From Weeksellaceae bacterium (lineage in GTDB: Bacteria > Bacteroidota > Bacteroidia > Flavobacteriales > Weeksellaceae), in assembly GCA_022701475.1 (NCBI GenBank), contig JAKOOI010000061.1, positions 1 through 6,500 of the forward strand: 6,500 bases of DNA, read 5' to 3'. Shown here one piece after another: positions 1 to 5,987 of this stretch. The stretch's first letter is position 1, and each line of letters opens with the position of its first letter. A program made the translations under genes and the position numbers. Below the pieces are notes generated by a model that saw only the letters and a list, made by a program, of their open reading frames with translations, made no database searches and was not told the DNA's origin.

Positions 1-967
1 CTTCCGGAAGGTATTCCCCGGCAGTGGCTGACAGCCAGGCGAATAAATCATCGATCCAGTTCATCGGGTATTCAGCCAGGAAAAAGACGCTCTGGAAAAT
101 GACCAGCAGGATCATCATGAAGACTGCATAGCCCCAGAATTTATGGACCAGCACCCGGTCCAGCTTCTCTGTAAGGAGTTCCCTGAACTGAGGCTTTTTG
201 GAGATTACGTCTGCCAGGACCCGGTCGACTTTCTGGTATCTTCTTACGGTTTCCTGCACCTGCAGCCTCTTGGGAACCAGGCTTTTGGCTTCGGGTTCGT
301 TCATCAGTTCCACTACGGAACTGATTCTTCCCAGGTCGGTTCCCAGGGAAAGATTCAGCCATGCCCTGTATTCGTTCTCAAGACCGTTATGTGCCGTTAC
401 TTTTGCGATAAAGTCCCTGTGTTCAGCCGGAGTTTCGAATGACGGATTTTCTGATTTTGTAAACTGGTTATGATGAACTGCTTCCTTGATGTCATCGATT
501 CCCTTCTGTTCTTTCGCGTTGGTCTGAATGATGGTAAGGCCCAGCGCTGCCGAAAATTTCTGAATATCGATGGAAATTCCCCTTCTTTCGGCCTGGTCGA
601 TCTGGTTGACCACCAGGATCATCGGGATTTCCAGATCCTGGATCTGCTGGAAGAGCAGCAATCCTCTTTTCAGGCTCAGGGCTTCAAGAATATAGATGAC
701 CCCGGCATAATCTTTCTGGTGATCGATAACGAATTTTGAAAAAATCGCTTCGTCTTCGGAGCTTGGATAGATGCTGTAAGAGCCGGGCAGGTCGACTACC
801 TCAACTTCTTCGTTTTTATAAGCATAGAATCCGGAATGGCTGGCTACGGTAACCCCGGCATAATTCCCGGTTTTCTGTTTTTTGTTGCAAAGTGCGTTGA
901 AAACCGTGGATTTGCCTACATTGGGATTCCCGACCAAAAGAATCTGTTTTCTCTGTCTTTCCTGCAT
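1..967 (-). CDS. feoB: Ferrous iron transport protein B (FeoB), N-terminal part, truncated by the window edge
   Basis: FeoB is the inner-membrane Fe(II) permease with an N-terminal GTPase domain. About 322 residues are visible. Seen in the sequence: G1/P-loop GNPNVGKS (13-20), switch-I GNYAGVTV with the G2 Thr (residue 40), G3 DLPG (59-62), G4 NQID (121-124) and a G5-like TNAKEQKG (149-156). A helical linker (about 160-280) follows, then the first hydrophobic segment with WGYAVFMMILLVIFQ. The order matches the FeoB family: G domain, GDI-like helical domain, then the Gate/core membrane domain. The family usually has roughly 650-800 residues, so more than half lies beyond the left edge. The ATG at 967 shares its A with the feoA stop codon (TAATG), which suggests translational coupling and one feoAB transcript. 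There is no frameshift in the visible part. FeoB identity is very secure; whether the membrane domain is intact cannot be seen. Confidence 0.96.
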   Translation of the reverse strand, partial: MQERQRKQILLVGNPNVGKSTVFNALCNKKQKTGNYAGVTVASHSGFYAYKNEEVEVVDLPGSYSIYPSSEDEAIFSKFVIDHQKDYAGVIYILEALSLKRGLLLFQQIQDLEIPMILVVNQIDQAERRGISIDIQKFSAALGLTIIQTNAKEQKGIDDIKEAVHHNQFTKSENPSFETPAEHRDFIAKVTAHNGLENEYRAWLNLSLGTDLGRISSVVELMNEPEAKSLVPKRLQVQETVRRYQKVDRVLADVISKKPQFRELLTEKLDRVLVHKFWGYAVFMMILLVIFQSVFFLAEYPMNWIDDLFAWLSATAGEYLPE

Positions 968-1227
968 TAATTCAATTCTTCAACAATAATAAAATCCCCC
1001 TCTTCTTCCCGGAGGGCAATGCGGCTTTTCTCCTCCCCGAATTCCACATACATCGGTCCGCTGAAGGGCGCCTGATACAAAATCCTGAAAGAGGTTTCCG
1101 GCAGAAGCCCCATTTCGATGATCTTGTTCGGCATTCTAAGACTGTCATTATCATATCCCAGAATTTTTCCCATTCTGTTTTTGGGAAAGCTGCTCAATTT
1201 ATGTAAACCGTTCTCTTTCAAAGCCAA
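967..1227 (-). CDS. feoA: Ferrous iron transport protein A (FeoA), small SH3-like domain protein
   Basis: FeoA is a small cytoplasmic protein of the Feo system, thought to interact with FeoB. The sequence shows a FeoA/SH3-like core: KIIEMGLLPETSFRILYQAP, then GPMYVEFGEEKSRIALREEE and a terminal FIIVEE strand. This matches the family pattern of a (L/I)xEMGLxPG-like turn, a central strand and an ALRxxEAxxI-like end. The frame is open upstream to a GTG at 1278 (103 residues), but that extension overlaps a strong TAnnTTTG promoter element at 1240-1247 and has no FeoA resemblance. I therefore chose the TTG at 1227 (86 residues); the TTG at 1221 (84 residues) is equally possible, and both fit the usual 75-90 residues better. 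The stop overlaps the feoB ATG by one base. The product is secure; the start is uncertain. Confidence 0.87.
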   Translation of the reverse strand: MALKENGLHKLSSFPKNRMGKILGYDNDSLRMPNKIIEMGLLPETSFRILYQAPFSGPMYVEFGEEKSRIALREEEGDFIIVEELN

Positions 1228-1239
1228 GATTTTGTCCTG

Positions 1240-1275
1240 CAAATATACGCTATTTAAATTTAATCTAAATAACAA
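1240..1275 (-). promoter_or_regulatory. Putative feoAB promoter (Bacteroidetes type)
   Basis: On the minus strand TATATTTG (1247-1240) is a perfect match to the Bacteroidetes -7 consensus TAnnTTTG. A TTG at 1275-1273 could serve as the -33 element, although the 25-base gap is longer than the usual 17-23. The element lies just downstream of the upstream gene's terminator and about 13 bases before the proposed TTG start of feoA, which implies a very short leader. Inferred from motif and position only. Confidence 0.6.
1251..1271. promoter_or_regulatory. AT-rich 21-bp palindrome in the feoA promoter, candidate Fur-type operator
   Basis: Both arms (1251-1260 and 1262-1271, centre 1261) pair at nine of ten positions; only the 1257/1265 pair mismatches. 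It lies between the -33 and -7 regions of the feoA promoter, where a bound repressor would block RNA polymerase. Feo operons are commonly iron-repressed by Fur, whose sites are AT-rich dyads of 19-21 bp, so this is a reasonable operator candidate. The match to the Fur consensus is only general, and AT-rich promoter DNA yields palindromes by chance. Confidence 0.35.
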
Positions 1276-1283
1276 CACCTGTG

Positions 1284-1322
1284 AAAGAAATCAACCCGGA
1301 TACAATTTGCCTCCGGGTTGAT
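1284..1322 (-). terminator. Intrinsic terminator of the GLPGLI gene
   Basis: The arms 1290-1300 and 1312-1322 form an 11-bp perfect stem around an 11-base loop, with the GC-rich core AACCCGGA/TCCGGGTT. On the minus strand the stem is followed by the T-rich TTTCTTTC. It lies about 30 bases after the stop of the GLPGLI gene and just before the feoA promoter, so it probably separates the two transcription units. Confidence 0.82.
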
Positions 1323-1352
1323 CTGAAATATAGTTAAATATGAATGTGTCTC

Positions 1353-2291
1353 TTAGTTTTTCTCTTTCCCCACTTTCTGAAGTTCTCCTACTTTTACTTT
1401 TCCATACTCCGGCTCTATAGGGTTGTCATTGGCGTTATAGAAATCCTTGTACTGTTTTTCCTGCTTCTTCATCATATCACCGATGGTTCCGTCCATCCCC
1501 GGGATGCTTTTGGACATCATTTCCTGGGTCATCATCGGTCGTACGGAAGCAAAAGGATCTTTTTTGAAATCGTTGAATGTTTTTTCAAACTTGTCTCTCG
1601 GAAGGTCTTTAGGCTTCCCTCCTGAGGCGCTCATCAGATTTTCAATATAGGAAAATTCAGTATAGTCTTTTACTTTCTTGTTTCCCTGCAGTACCCAGGA
1701 ATAGTCTTTGGCGCTGTCTTCAATCTTTACAATCAGTCCGGGGAGGCCCCAGAATTTGTAAGGTCCGTCCTGGAAAGGGATATCGGTACTGAACCATGCC
1801 GTCCAGGTTCTTCCTCCGAACTCGGTGGTTGCCTTCTGGGTATTGTATTCTCCGATCTTCTGCTTGTCGCCCAGGATCTTCCAGTTGAACTTCAGGTTTT
1901 CGGTATAGGCGATGTTGGCAGGCGTAAACCCATTGGCCACTTTATCGACATACTGTATTTTCATATCCGGATAGGATTTGTATATCCGGGCAGAGATTTT
2001 CGGGGTCTTCAGCGTTTTTGAAAGATCTTTCATAATACCTGCCTTACGCATGGTCTCAATTTCCACTTTCATAATGGAGTCCTGCGCGATAACGGTATAA
2101 TCCTGGTAAACGGAGCGGTTTTTATCGGTAATGTCAAGGACCGTAATTACCTTATCCGTTTTAGCCGAGTCTTTTTTAGGCTTAAAGGTAAGTTCATAAA
2201 AGAAACGGTTGGCTGTTTCCTTCGTATCGCTGTCCTGTGCATTTGCCAGCGCAAAAACAGCGATGAAAAATATGGAAAATAAATGTTTCAT
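1353..2291 (-). CDS. Secreted GLPGLI family protein
   Basis: This 312-residue protein belongs to the GLPGLI family, common in Bacteroidetes and of unknown function. Seen: a signal peptide (KH, hydrophobic FSIFFIAVFALANA, likely cut at A18|Q19; no lipobox Cys), then a beta-rich body. The hallmark segment runs from AWFSTDIPFQDGPYKF (165-180) into WGLPGLIVKIED (181-192). The C-terminal part (about 225-312) is lysine-rich and includes a methionine-rich patch (M253, M254, M258, M259, M266, M273, M274) that could bind metal, though this is speculative. The protein is probably periplasmic or surface exposed. The ATG at 2291 is chosen because it begins the signal peptide. The gene has its own terminator and lies upstream of feoAB on the same strand, so a link with iron is suggested only by position. 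Family assignment is secure; function is unknown. Confidence 0.93.
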   Translation of the reverse strand: MKHLFSIFFIAVFALANAQDSDTKETANRFFYELTFKPKKDSAKTDKVITVLDITDKNRSVYQDYTVIAQDSIMKVEIETMRKAGIMKDLSKTLKTPKISARIYKSYPDMKIQYVDKVANGFTPANIAYTENLKFNWKILGDKQKIGEYNTQKATTEFGGRTWTAWFSTDIPFQDGPYKFWGLPGLIVKIEDSAKDYSWVLQGNKKVKDYTEFSYIENLMSASGGKPKDLPRDKFEKTFNDFKKDPFASVRPMMTQEMMSKSIPGMDGTIGDMMKKQEKQYKDFYNANDNPIEPEYGKVKVGELQKVGKEKN

Positions 2292-2329
2292 TGTTTTGGG
2301 ATGTTTCTATAATTAGTTAACCGTTCAGG

Positions 2330-2346
2330 TTTTTTGTTACAAAAAA
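2330..2346. repeat. Perfect 17-bp palindrome upstream of the GLPGLI gene
   Basis: The arms TTTTTTGT (2330-2337) and ACAAAAAA (2339-2346) are perfectly complementary around one central base. The site is 39-55 bases upstream of the GLPGLI start codon, where a promoter or operator would be expected. No clean TAnnTTTG element was found for this gene, so the palindrome may overlap a weak or regulated promoter. A/T runs make chance occurrence plausible. Confidence 0.35.
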
Positions 2347-2407
2347 TTTCATCTTTTTTTATTTATGACAGTAAAACTGTGTCTGCCGGCATAATACCAC
2401 AAATTCT

Positions 2408-2447
2408 AATCTCATTTTAATCTCGTTAATCACATTTTAATTCCGTT
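2408..2447. repeat. Two tandem 20-bp direct repeats in the divergent intergenic region
   Basis: The units at 2408-2427 and 2428-2447 agree at 17 of 20 positions and both contain CATTTTAAT and end in CGTT. A 20-bp period is about two helical turns, so two copies of a regulator could bind the same face of the DNA. The repeats end 26 bases before the -7 element at 2474-2481, a usual place for an activator site. The regulator is unknown, and the repeats could also act on the divergent GLPGLI gene. Confidence 0.45.
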
Positions 2448-2473
2448 CCAAAAGGGTTTTAATATGGCTGCTT

Positions 2474-2481
2474 TAGTTTTG
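2474..2481 (+). promoter_or_regulatory. Putative promoter (-7 element) of the USP-like/DUF1275 pair
   Basis: TAGTTTTG matches the Bacteroidetes -7 consensus TAnnTTTG exactly and would give a leader of about 35 bases before the ATG at 2521. No good -33 TTG is found at the normal distance, which fits a promoter that needs an activator, possibly one bound to the tandem repeats just upstream. Confidence 0.5.
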
Positions 2482-2520
2482 TTTCATCAAAAAGATCATG
2501 TCTAACCTAAATTTAATATC

Positions 2521-3015
2521 ATGGCCAGAACAATTTTAATAGCTACGGATTATTCTCTTGAGTCTTTGAATATATTAAAAAAGGTAATGAAGGAGAAAGA
2601 GGCTTCGGGGGATCAGGATCAGTATCATGTTCTTCTGGTCTCAGGATATGATATGGGCGATTCCATCAGGGATCTGCTTTTCAATACGAAAAGCACAGTC
2701 TTCGGCAAGCTGAGGCCGCAGGAATTCTGTGACGCCTATGGAATCATTAAAAACAAATATCCCCATCTGATCGGTAAGATCGTATGCGATATTTTCACGG
2801 GTAGTTTCCAGCGTACATTCAACAATTATATAAAAGCAGGGAGCGTTGAGGAAGCGTATTACTCTTCTTCCGTTATAAGCAAGGGAAAAGGGAAGTTTGA
2901 TCTTATTCCTTATATCAGGAGATGCAAGGACCTGAAATCCCATGAAATTTCCATAACGGTTCATAAGAGCCTTCCCGAGAAAGGCAGGCTGGCAGAAATT
3001 TTTGCGGAAGCCTGA
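2521..3015 (+). CDS. Hypothetical protein with a USP-like N-terminus
   Basis: This 164-residue soluble protein has no signal peptide or membrane segment. I do not recognise a named family with certainty. The N-terminus ARTILIATDYSLESLNILKK (2-21) looks like the first strand, acidic turn and first helix of universal stress protein (USP)/HUP folds. A second strand, HVLLVSGYD (36-44), and a possible third, KIVCDIFTG (86-94), continue an alternating strand/helix pattern. The typical C-terminal USP nucleotide motif Gx2Gx9G(S/T) is not evident, so ATP binding should not be assumed. The ATG at 2521 has no Shine-Dalgarno; an ATG at 2498 is out of frame. The stop is 24 bases before the DUF1275 gene on the same strand, with no terminator between, so the two are probably co-transcribed. 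It is probably a real, conserved Flavobacteriia gene of unknown function. Confidence 0.82.
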   Translation: MARTILIATDYSLESLNILKKVMKEKEASGDQDQYHVLLVSGYDMGDSIRDLLFNTKSTVFGKLRPQEFCDAYGIIKNKYPHLIGKIVCDIFTGSFQRTFNNYIKAGSVEEAYYSSSVISKGKGKFDLIPYIRRCKDLKSHEISITVHKSLPEKGRLAEIFAEA

Positions 3016-3039
3016 TGTTGAACTTCATAAATCTGAAAA

Positions 3040-3891
3040 ATGTTAAGGAATTATAGCAACACCAGAACACTGGGAGACAATATTAAGCTGGGAACGCTGA
3101 CTGCCTTTACGGCAGGGACAATAAATATCGCTTCCCTTCTGATCTTTCTCTCGTTTACGTCTAACGTAACGGGTCACTATGCGATCTTTGCTGCGGAAAT
3201 CAGCAAAGGGAACTGGTCTCAGGTAGCGGTTGTAGGATTGTGGATTTTCCTGTTTTTTTTCGGAGGCTTTGTGTCCAACCTCATTGTGATTAATTTTAAT
3301 AAGAAAAGTAAATATTTTGCCCATGCCATGCCGCTGGTCCTGGAAATTGTGTGTCTTCTTTTCGTAGGAATATACGGTCAGTTCTATTACCGCAAAACAC
3401 TGGAAGAAACGGAATACCTGGTAGCCCTCATGCTTTTTGCCACCGGTCTGCAGAACGGGCTTACGGCAAGTATATCCAACTTTTCCGTGAAAACGACCCA
3501 TCTTACCGGTACCACTACCGACCTGGGAATTCTTTTCTCTATGTTTACCCGCGCAGAGTTCAGGAAAAACGGAGAGCTTGTTGCGAGGGCAAAGCTGTTG
3601 ATGAGCATCATGCTGGCGTATGTAGCAGGGGCGGTGTTTTCAGGCCTTACTTATTATCACCTTGAGTTCCGGGTATTTTATGTGATCAGCCTTTGTCTTA
3701 TGGTGGTCATCGGATATGATGCGTATAAAATCCATATCAGGCATTTTAAAACCCGGTACCGGTACAGCAAAATCTACGGAAAGCCCAATGCAATCGCCTA
3801 TCTGTATGACAAGATCCATGGAGCTCCTGAAACCAAAACGGAAATTAAGGAAAAACACGGTAAAAAAAGGAGGCTTATATTTGATGAGTAA
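3040..3891 (+). CDS. YoaK/DUF1275 family membrane protein
   Basis: This 283-residue integral inner-membrane protein has about six predicted membrane segments, near residues 15-40, 62-85, 95-115, 126-148, 184-205 and 209-227. Signature pieces of the DUF1275 family are visible: an N-terminal TAFTAGTINIASLL, the SNVTGH motif (41-46) after the first segment, GLQNGLTASIS (136-146), and THLTGTTTDLG (153-163). The last 50 residues are a basic cytoplasmic-type tail (KTEIKEKHGKKRR) longer than in many family members. The family's function is not established; a transporter-like role is sometimes suggested. The start ATG at 3040 lies 24 bases after the USP-like gene, with which it probably forms an operon ending at the hairpin at 4010-4051. 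Family assignment is confident, function unknown. Confidence 0.92.
   Translation: MLRNYSNTRTLGDNIKLGTLTAFTAGTINIASLLIFLSFTSNVTGHYAIFAAEISKGNWSQVAVVGLWIFLFFFGGFVSNLIVINFNKKSKYFAHAMPLVLEIVCLLFVGIYGQFYYRKTLEETEYLVALMLFATGLQNGLTASISNFSVKTTHLTGTTTDLGILFSMFTRAEFRKNGELVARAKLLMSIMLAYVAGAVFSGLTYYHLEFRVFYVISLCLMVVIGYDAYKIHIRHFKTRYRYSKIYGKPNAIAYLYDKIHGAPETKTEIKEKHGKKRRLIFDE
3876..3883 (+). promoter_or_regulatory. Possible internal -7 promoter element at the 3' end of the DUF1275 gene
   Basis: TATATTTG is a perfect TAnnTTTG match in the last codons of the DUF1275 gene, preceded by AAGGAGG. No -33 TTG is seen at normal spacing. If active, it would produce a short transcript of about 160 bases ending at the terminator at 4010-4051. 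The motif can occur by chance in coding DNA, so support is weak. Confidence 0.2.
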
Positions 3892-4009
3892 AAAAGAATT
3901 GGGTAAAAGGTATGGATAAAAATAAAGATGCCGGCTTTGCCGTCTGAAAAAGGAATATTGAACAGGAAATATAAATATCAGTATTAATTTGTGTAAACTA
4001 GCTGTGAAT

Positions 4010-4051
4010 CAATCCTCTGACTGCGTAATGCAATCGGGGGATTGTGTTTTT
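4010..4051 (+). terminator. Intrinsic terminator after the USP-like/DUF1275 pair
   Basis: The arms 4010-4020 and 4034-4044 form an 11-bp stem (CAATCCTCTGA against TCGGGGGATTG, with two G-U pairs). An inner TGC/GCA stem caps it around GTAAT. The run TGTTTTT (4045-4051) follows on the plus strand. It lies about 120 bases after the DUF1275 stop, so the transcript would carry a long 3' untranslated region. Confidence 0.75.
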
Positions 4052-4118
4052 ACAAAGAACCCGCCGGGCAAAAGGTTTTTCATCATATTCCGGAAAGCCA
4101 GGGTGTTGATATGTTGAT

Positions 4119-4133
4119 AATTAAATTTTAATT
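4119..4133. repeat. 15-bp AT palindrome preceded by an 8-bp tandem repeat upstream of mutL
   Basis: AATTAAA (4119-4125) and TTTAATT (4127-4133) are perfect complements around a central T. Two copies of TGTTGATA (4104-4119) abut it. The block sits about 37 bases upstream of the mutL -7 element, consistent with an UP-like element or an operator, but AT-rich composition makes chance likely. Confidence 0.25.
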
Positions 4134-4169
4134 CGGAAGGGATTGTTTTCGATTCTTGTTCTGAATGCC

Positions 4170-4177
4170 TATTTTTG
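4170..4177 (+). promoter_or_regulatory. Putative mutL promoter (-7 element)
   Basis: TATTTTTG is an exact TAnnTTTG match 20 bases before the mutL ATG, giving a leader of about 15 bases with no Shine-Dalgarno, as is common in Bacteroidetes. The upstream T-rich GATTGTTTTC (4141-4150) may serve as a degenerate -33 region. Confidence 0.6.
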
Positions 4178-4197
4178 TAAGTTGATTTACGTTTTTT

Positions 4198-5982
4198 ATG
4201 TCAGATATTATTCAGCTTTTACCGGATCATGTAGCCAACCAAATTGCGGCAGGGGAAGTGGTGCAGCGGCCTGCATCCATTGTAAAGGAACTTTTGGAAA
4301 ATGCCATCGATGCGGAAGCTTCAAAAATTGAGCTGATCATCAGGGATGCAGGGAAAAACCTGATCCAGGTGGTAGATGACGGAAAGGGAATGTCTGAGAC
4401 AGATGCAAGGATGGCTTTTGAACGGCATGCCACTTCCAAGATCCGCGGTACGGAAGATATCTTCAAAATCTCCACAAAAGGATTCCGCGGAGAGGCACTG
4501 GCCTCCATTGCGGCCGTTGCTCAGGTGGAGCTTAAAACAAAACAGCAGGGGACGGCCCTGGGAACCAATATCTATATAGAGGGAGGAGGACTTCAGTTTC
4601 AGGAACCCGCACAGACGGCAGAAGGATCCAATTTTCTGGTAAAGAACCTTTTTTACAATGTTCCGGCCAGAAGAAAGTTCCTGAAGAACAATAATATTGA
4701 ACTCAGGCATGTCATTGATGAGTTTCAGCGGATCGCATTGGCTCATGAAAATATAGAATTTTCCATGTTCCATGATGATGAAGCTGTTTTCAGGCTGAGA
4801 AAAGGCAGTCAGATGCAGCGGATCGTGGATATTTTCGGCCGCAAACTGCAGCCGCAGCTGATCCCCATCAGGGAAGACATCAGCTGGTGCCAGCTTCATG
4901 GTTTCGTTGCCAAGCCTGAAGGTGCTAAAAAGACCCGGGGCGAGCAGTTTCTTTTCGTGAACGGGAGATATTTTAAGAGCCCGTATTTTAATAAGGCGGT
5001 GCAGGATGCGTTTGAAGGACTGCTCATGCCGGGCTATGTACCGACATTCTTCCTGTTCCTGGAACTGGACCCCGAGAAGATAGACGTCAATATCCATCCG
5101 CAGAAAACGGAAGTAAAATTTGAAGACGAGAACCTGATTTTCGCCCTTCTGCGTTCCACCATCAAAAGATCGCTGGGAATCTACAATGTGGCACCAAGCC
5201 TTGATTTTGAAAAAGATCCGCAGCTGGATGCCCTGATGCAAAAGGCATTTCCGAGCAAAAGCAACGGCAGCAGCGGCTTTATTAAAATGCCTGAAATCAT
5301 CGTAGACCGGGATTATAATCCGTTCCTGGAAGAAAAGGGTTTTATGCAGGTGGAAATTCAGAACCTGACGGATATGTACCATCAGAATATCTCTGCTGAG
5401 CCTTCCAAGATCAATCTCTTTGAAGATGAGGATTTTGATGAAGATATCATGAGGCTTCCAAATGGCTACTGGCTCTTTAACAAAGGCGATAAGACCCTGA
5501 TGCTGGACCTGGGAAGAATGCACCGGCTGGTGGTTTCCGAAAGTACAAAACCTTTGAAAAAAGGGACCACCAACAGCAATGCCCTCCTTTTCTCATTGGA
5601 ATACCATATGAATGAAGTGGAAAAGACCAAATACAAAGCCATCAAGAAGTTCCTTCCCGAACTTGGTTTTGAGATGAGCGTCGCTTATGAAAGCGTACTG
5701 AGGATCGATGCGGTGCCGGAAGGCCTGAAGGAAACCCAGGTCATGAAATTCCTGGAGGATCTTTTTGAATCCCTGGACTATAAAAGTGAAGAAGAATTTA
5801 TGGAACATTACCGGAACCAGTGGAGCAAGATGCAGTCCAAGTCCCGTTTCGATTTTATTTATAAAAAAGATGCGGAACAGCTGATCCGGGATTTTACCGC
5901 ACTGGGATTTCCTGAATTCCTCCCCAATGGAAAAAGGTGTTTCTATGAAGTGCCTTTTAATGATTTTAAAAATAAATTTTAG
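4198..5982 (+). CDS. mutL: DNA mismatch repair protein MutL, lacking a canonical endonuclease motif
   Basis: MutL is the ATP-driven matchmaker of mismatch repair, linking MutS to downstream nicking and excision. This copy has 594 residues, normal for the family. GHKL ATPase motifs are all present: KELLENAIDA (30-39, catalytic E31 and Mg-binding N35), DDGKGM (60-65), RHATSKI (76-82), GFRGEAL (95-101) and the GT motif region (118-123). The transducer domain shows FVNGRY (253-258) and DVNIHPQKTEVKF (296-308, with K303). A variable linker (about 331-405) leads to an acidic stretch (EDEDFDED, 409-416) and the C-terminal dimerisation domain (about 418-594). There, the position of DQHAxxExxxxE reads DLGRMHRLVVSE (437-448), keeping only D437 and E448, and the C-terminal metal-site motif is replaced by LPNGKRCFYEV (575-585). 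Nicking activity is therefore doubtful. It has its own promoter, and a rhomboid gene starts 5 bases after its stop. Confidence 0.97.
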   Translation: MSDIIQLLPDHVANQIAAGEVVQRPASIVKELLENAIDAEASKIELIIRDAGKNLIQVVDDGKGMSETDARMAFERHATSKIRGTEDIFKISTKGFRGEALASIAAVAQVELKTKQQGTALGTNIYIEGGGLQFQEPAQTAEGSNFLVKNLFYNVPARRKFLKNNNIELRHVIDEFQRIALAHENIEFSMFHDDEAVFRLRKGSQMQRIVDIFGRKLQPQLIPIREDISWCQLHGFVAKPEGAKKTRGEQFLFVNGRYFKSPYFNKAVQDAFEGLLMPGYVPTFFLFLELDPEKIDVNIHPQKTEVKFEDENLIFALLRSTIKRSLGIYNVAPSLDFEKDPQLDALMQKAFPSKSNGSSGFIKMPEIIVDRDYNPFLEEKGFMQVEIQNLTDMYHQNISAEPSKINLFEDEDFDEDIMRLPNGYWLFNKGDKTLMLDLGRMHRLVVSESTKPLKKGTTNSNALLFSLEYHMNEVEKTKYKAIKKFLPELGFEMSVAYESVLRIDAVPEGLKETQVMKFLEDLFESLDYKSEEEFMEHYRNQWSKMQSKSRFDFIYKKDAEQLIRDFTALGFPEFLPNGKRCFYEVPFNDFKNKF

Positions 5983-5987
5983 TCAAT

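Larger units (their letters stand above)
3892..4197. other. 306-bp gene-free region between the DUF1275 gene and mutL
   Basis: No credible coding sequence is present; only stubs of about 11 codons occur (ATG at 3884 and 3912). The region holds an intrinsic terminator (4010-4051), a tandem repeat of TGTTGATA (4104-4119) running into a 15-bp AT palindrome (4119-4133), and the mutL -7 element (4170-4177). It shows no tRNA fold or recognised riboswitch. Confidence 0.7.

Noticed and set aside
143..739. Plus-strand frames across the feoB region
   Set aside because: The minus strand encodes a continuous FeoB with all GTPase motifs, so these are shadows.
2368..2380. ACAGT/ACTGT dyad with a 3-base spacer
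   Set aside because: Five-base arms are too short to separate from chance in this AT-rich region.
2641..2964. 107-codon minus-strand frame inside the USP-like gene
   Set aside because: It lies fully within a plausible plus-strand gene and has no promoter or recognisable motif.
3043..3501. 152-codon minus-strand frame inside the DUF1275 gene
   Set aside because: The opposite strand encodes clear DUF1275 motifs and membrane segments, whereas this translation shows no domain features.
3929..3943. Short CGGC/GCCG hairpin after the DUF1275 gene
   Set aside because: A 4-bp stem with no T-run is too weak to call a terminator.
3884..3947. Two tiny frames (ATG at 3884 and 3912, 11 codons each), the first with AAGGAGG upstream
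   Set aside because: They are too short and lack any sign of selection; Shine-Dalgarno-like runs carry little weight in Bacteroidetes.
4059..4076. AACC/GGTT hairpin followed by T residues
   Set aside because: The stem has only about four pairs with a long loop, and a much stronger terminator lies just upstream.
4321..5523. Long minus-strand open frame of 400 codons within mutL
   Set aside because: It is the antisense shadow of mutL: the plus strand encodes all MutL motifs, and the antisense translation has no recognisable domain.
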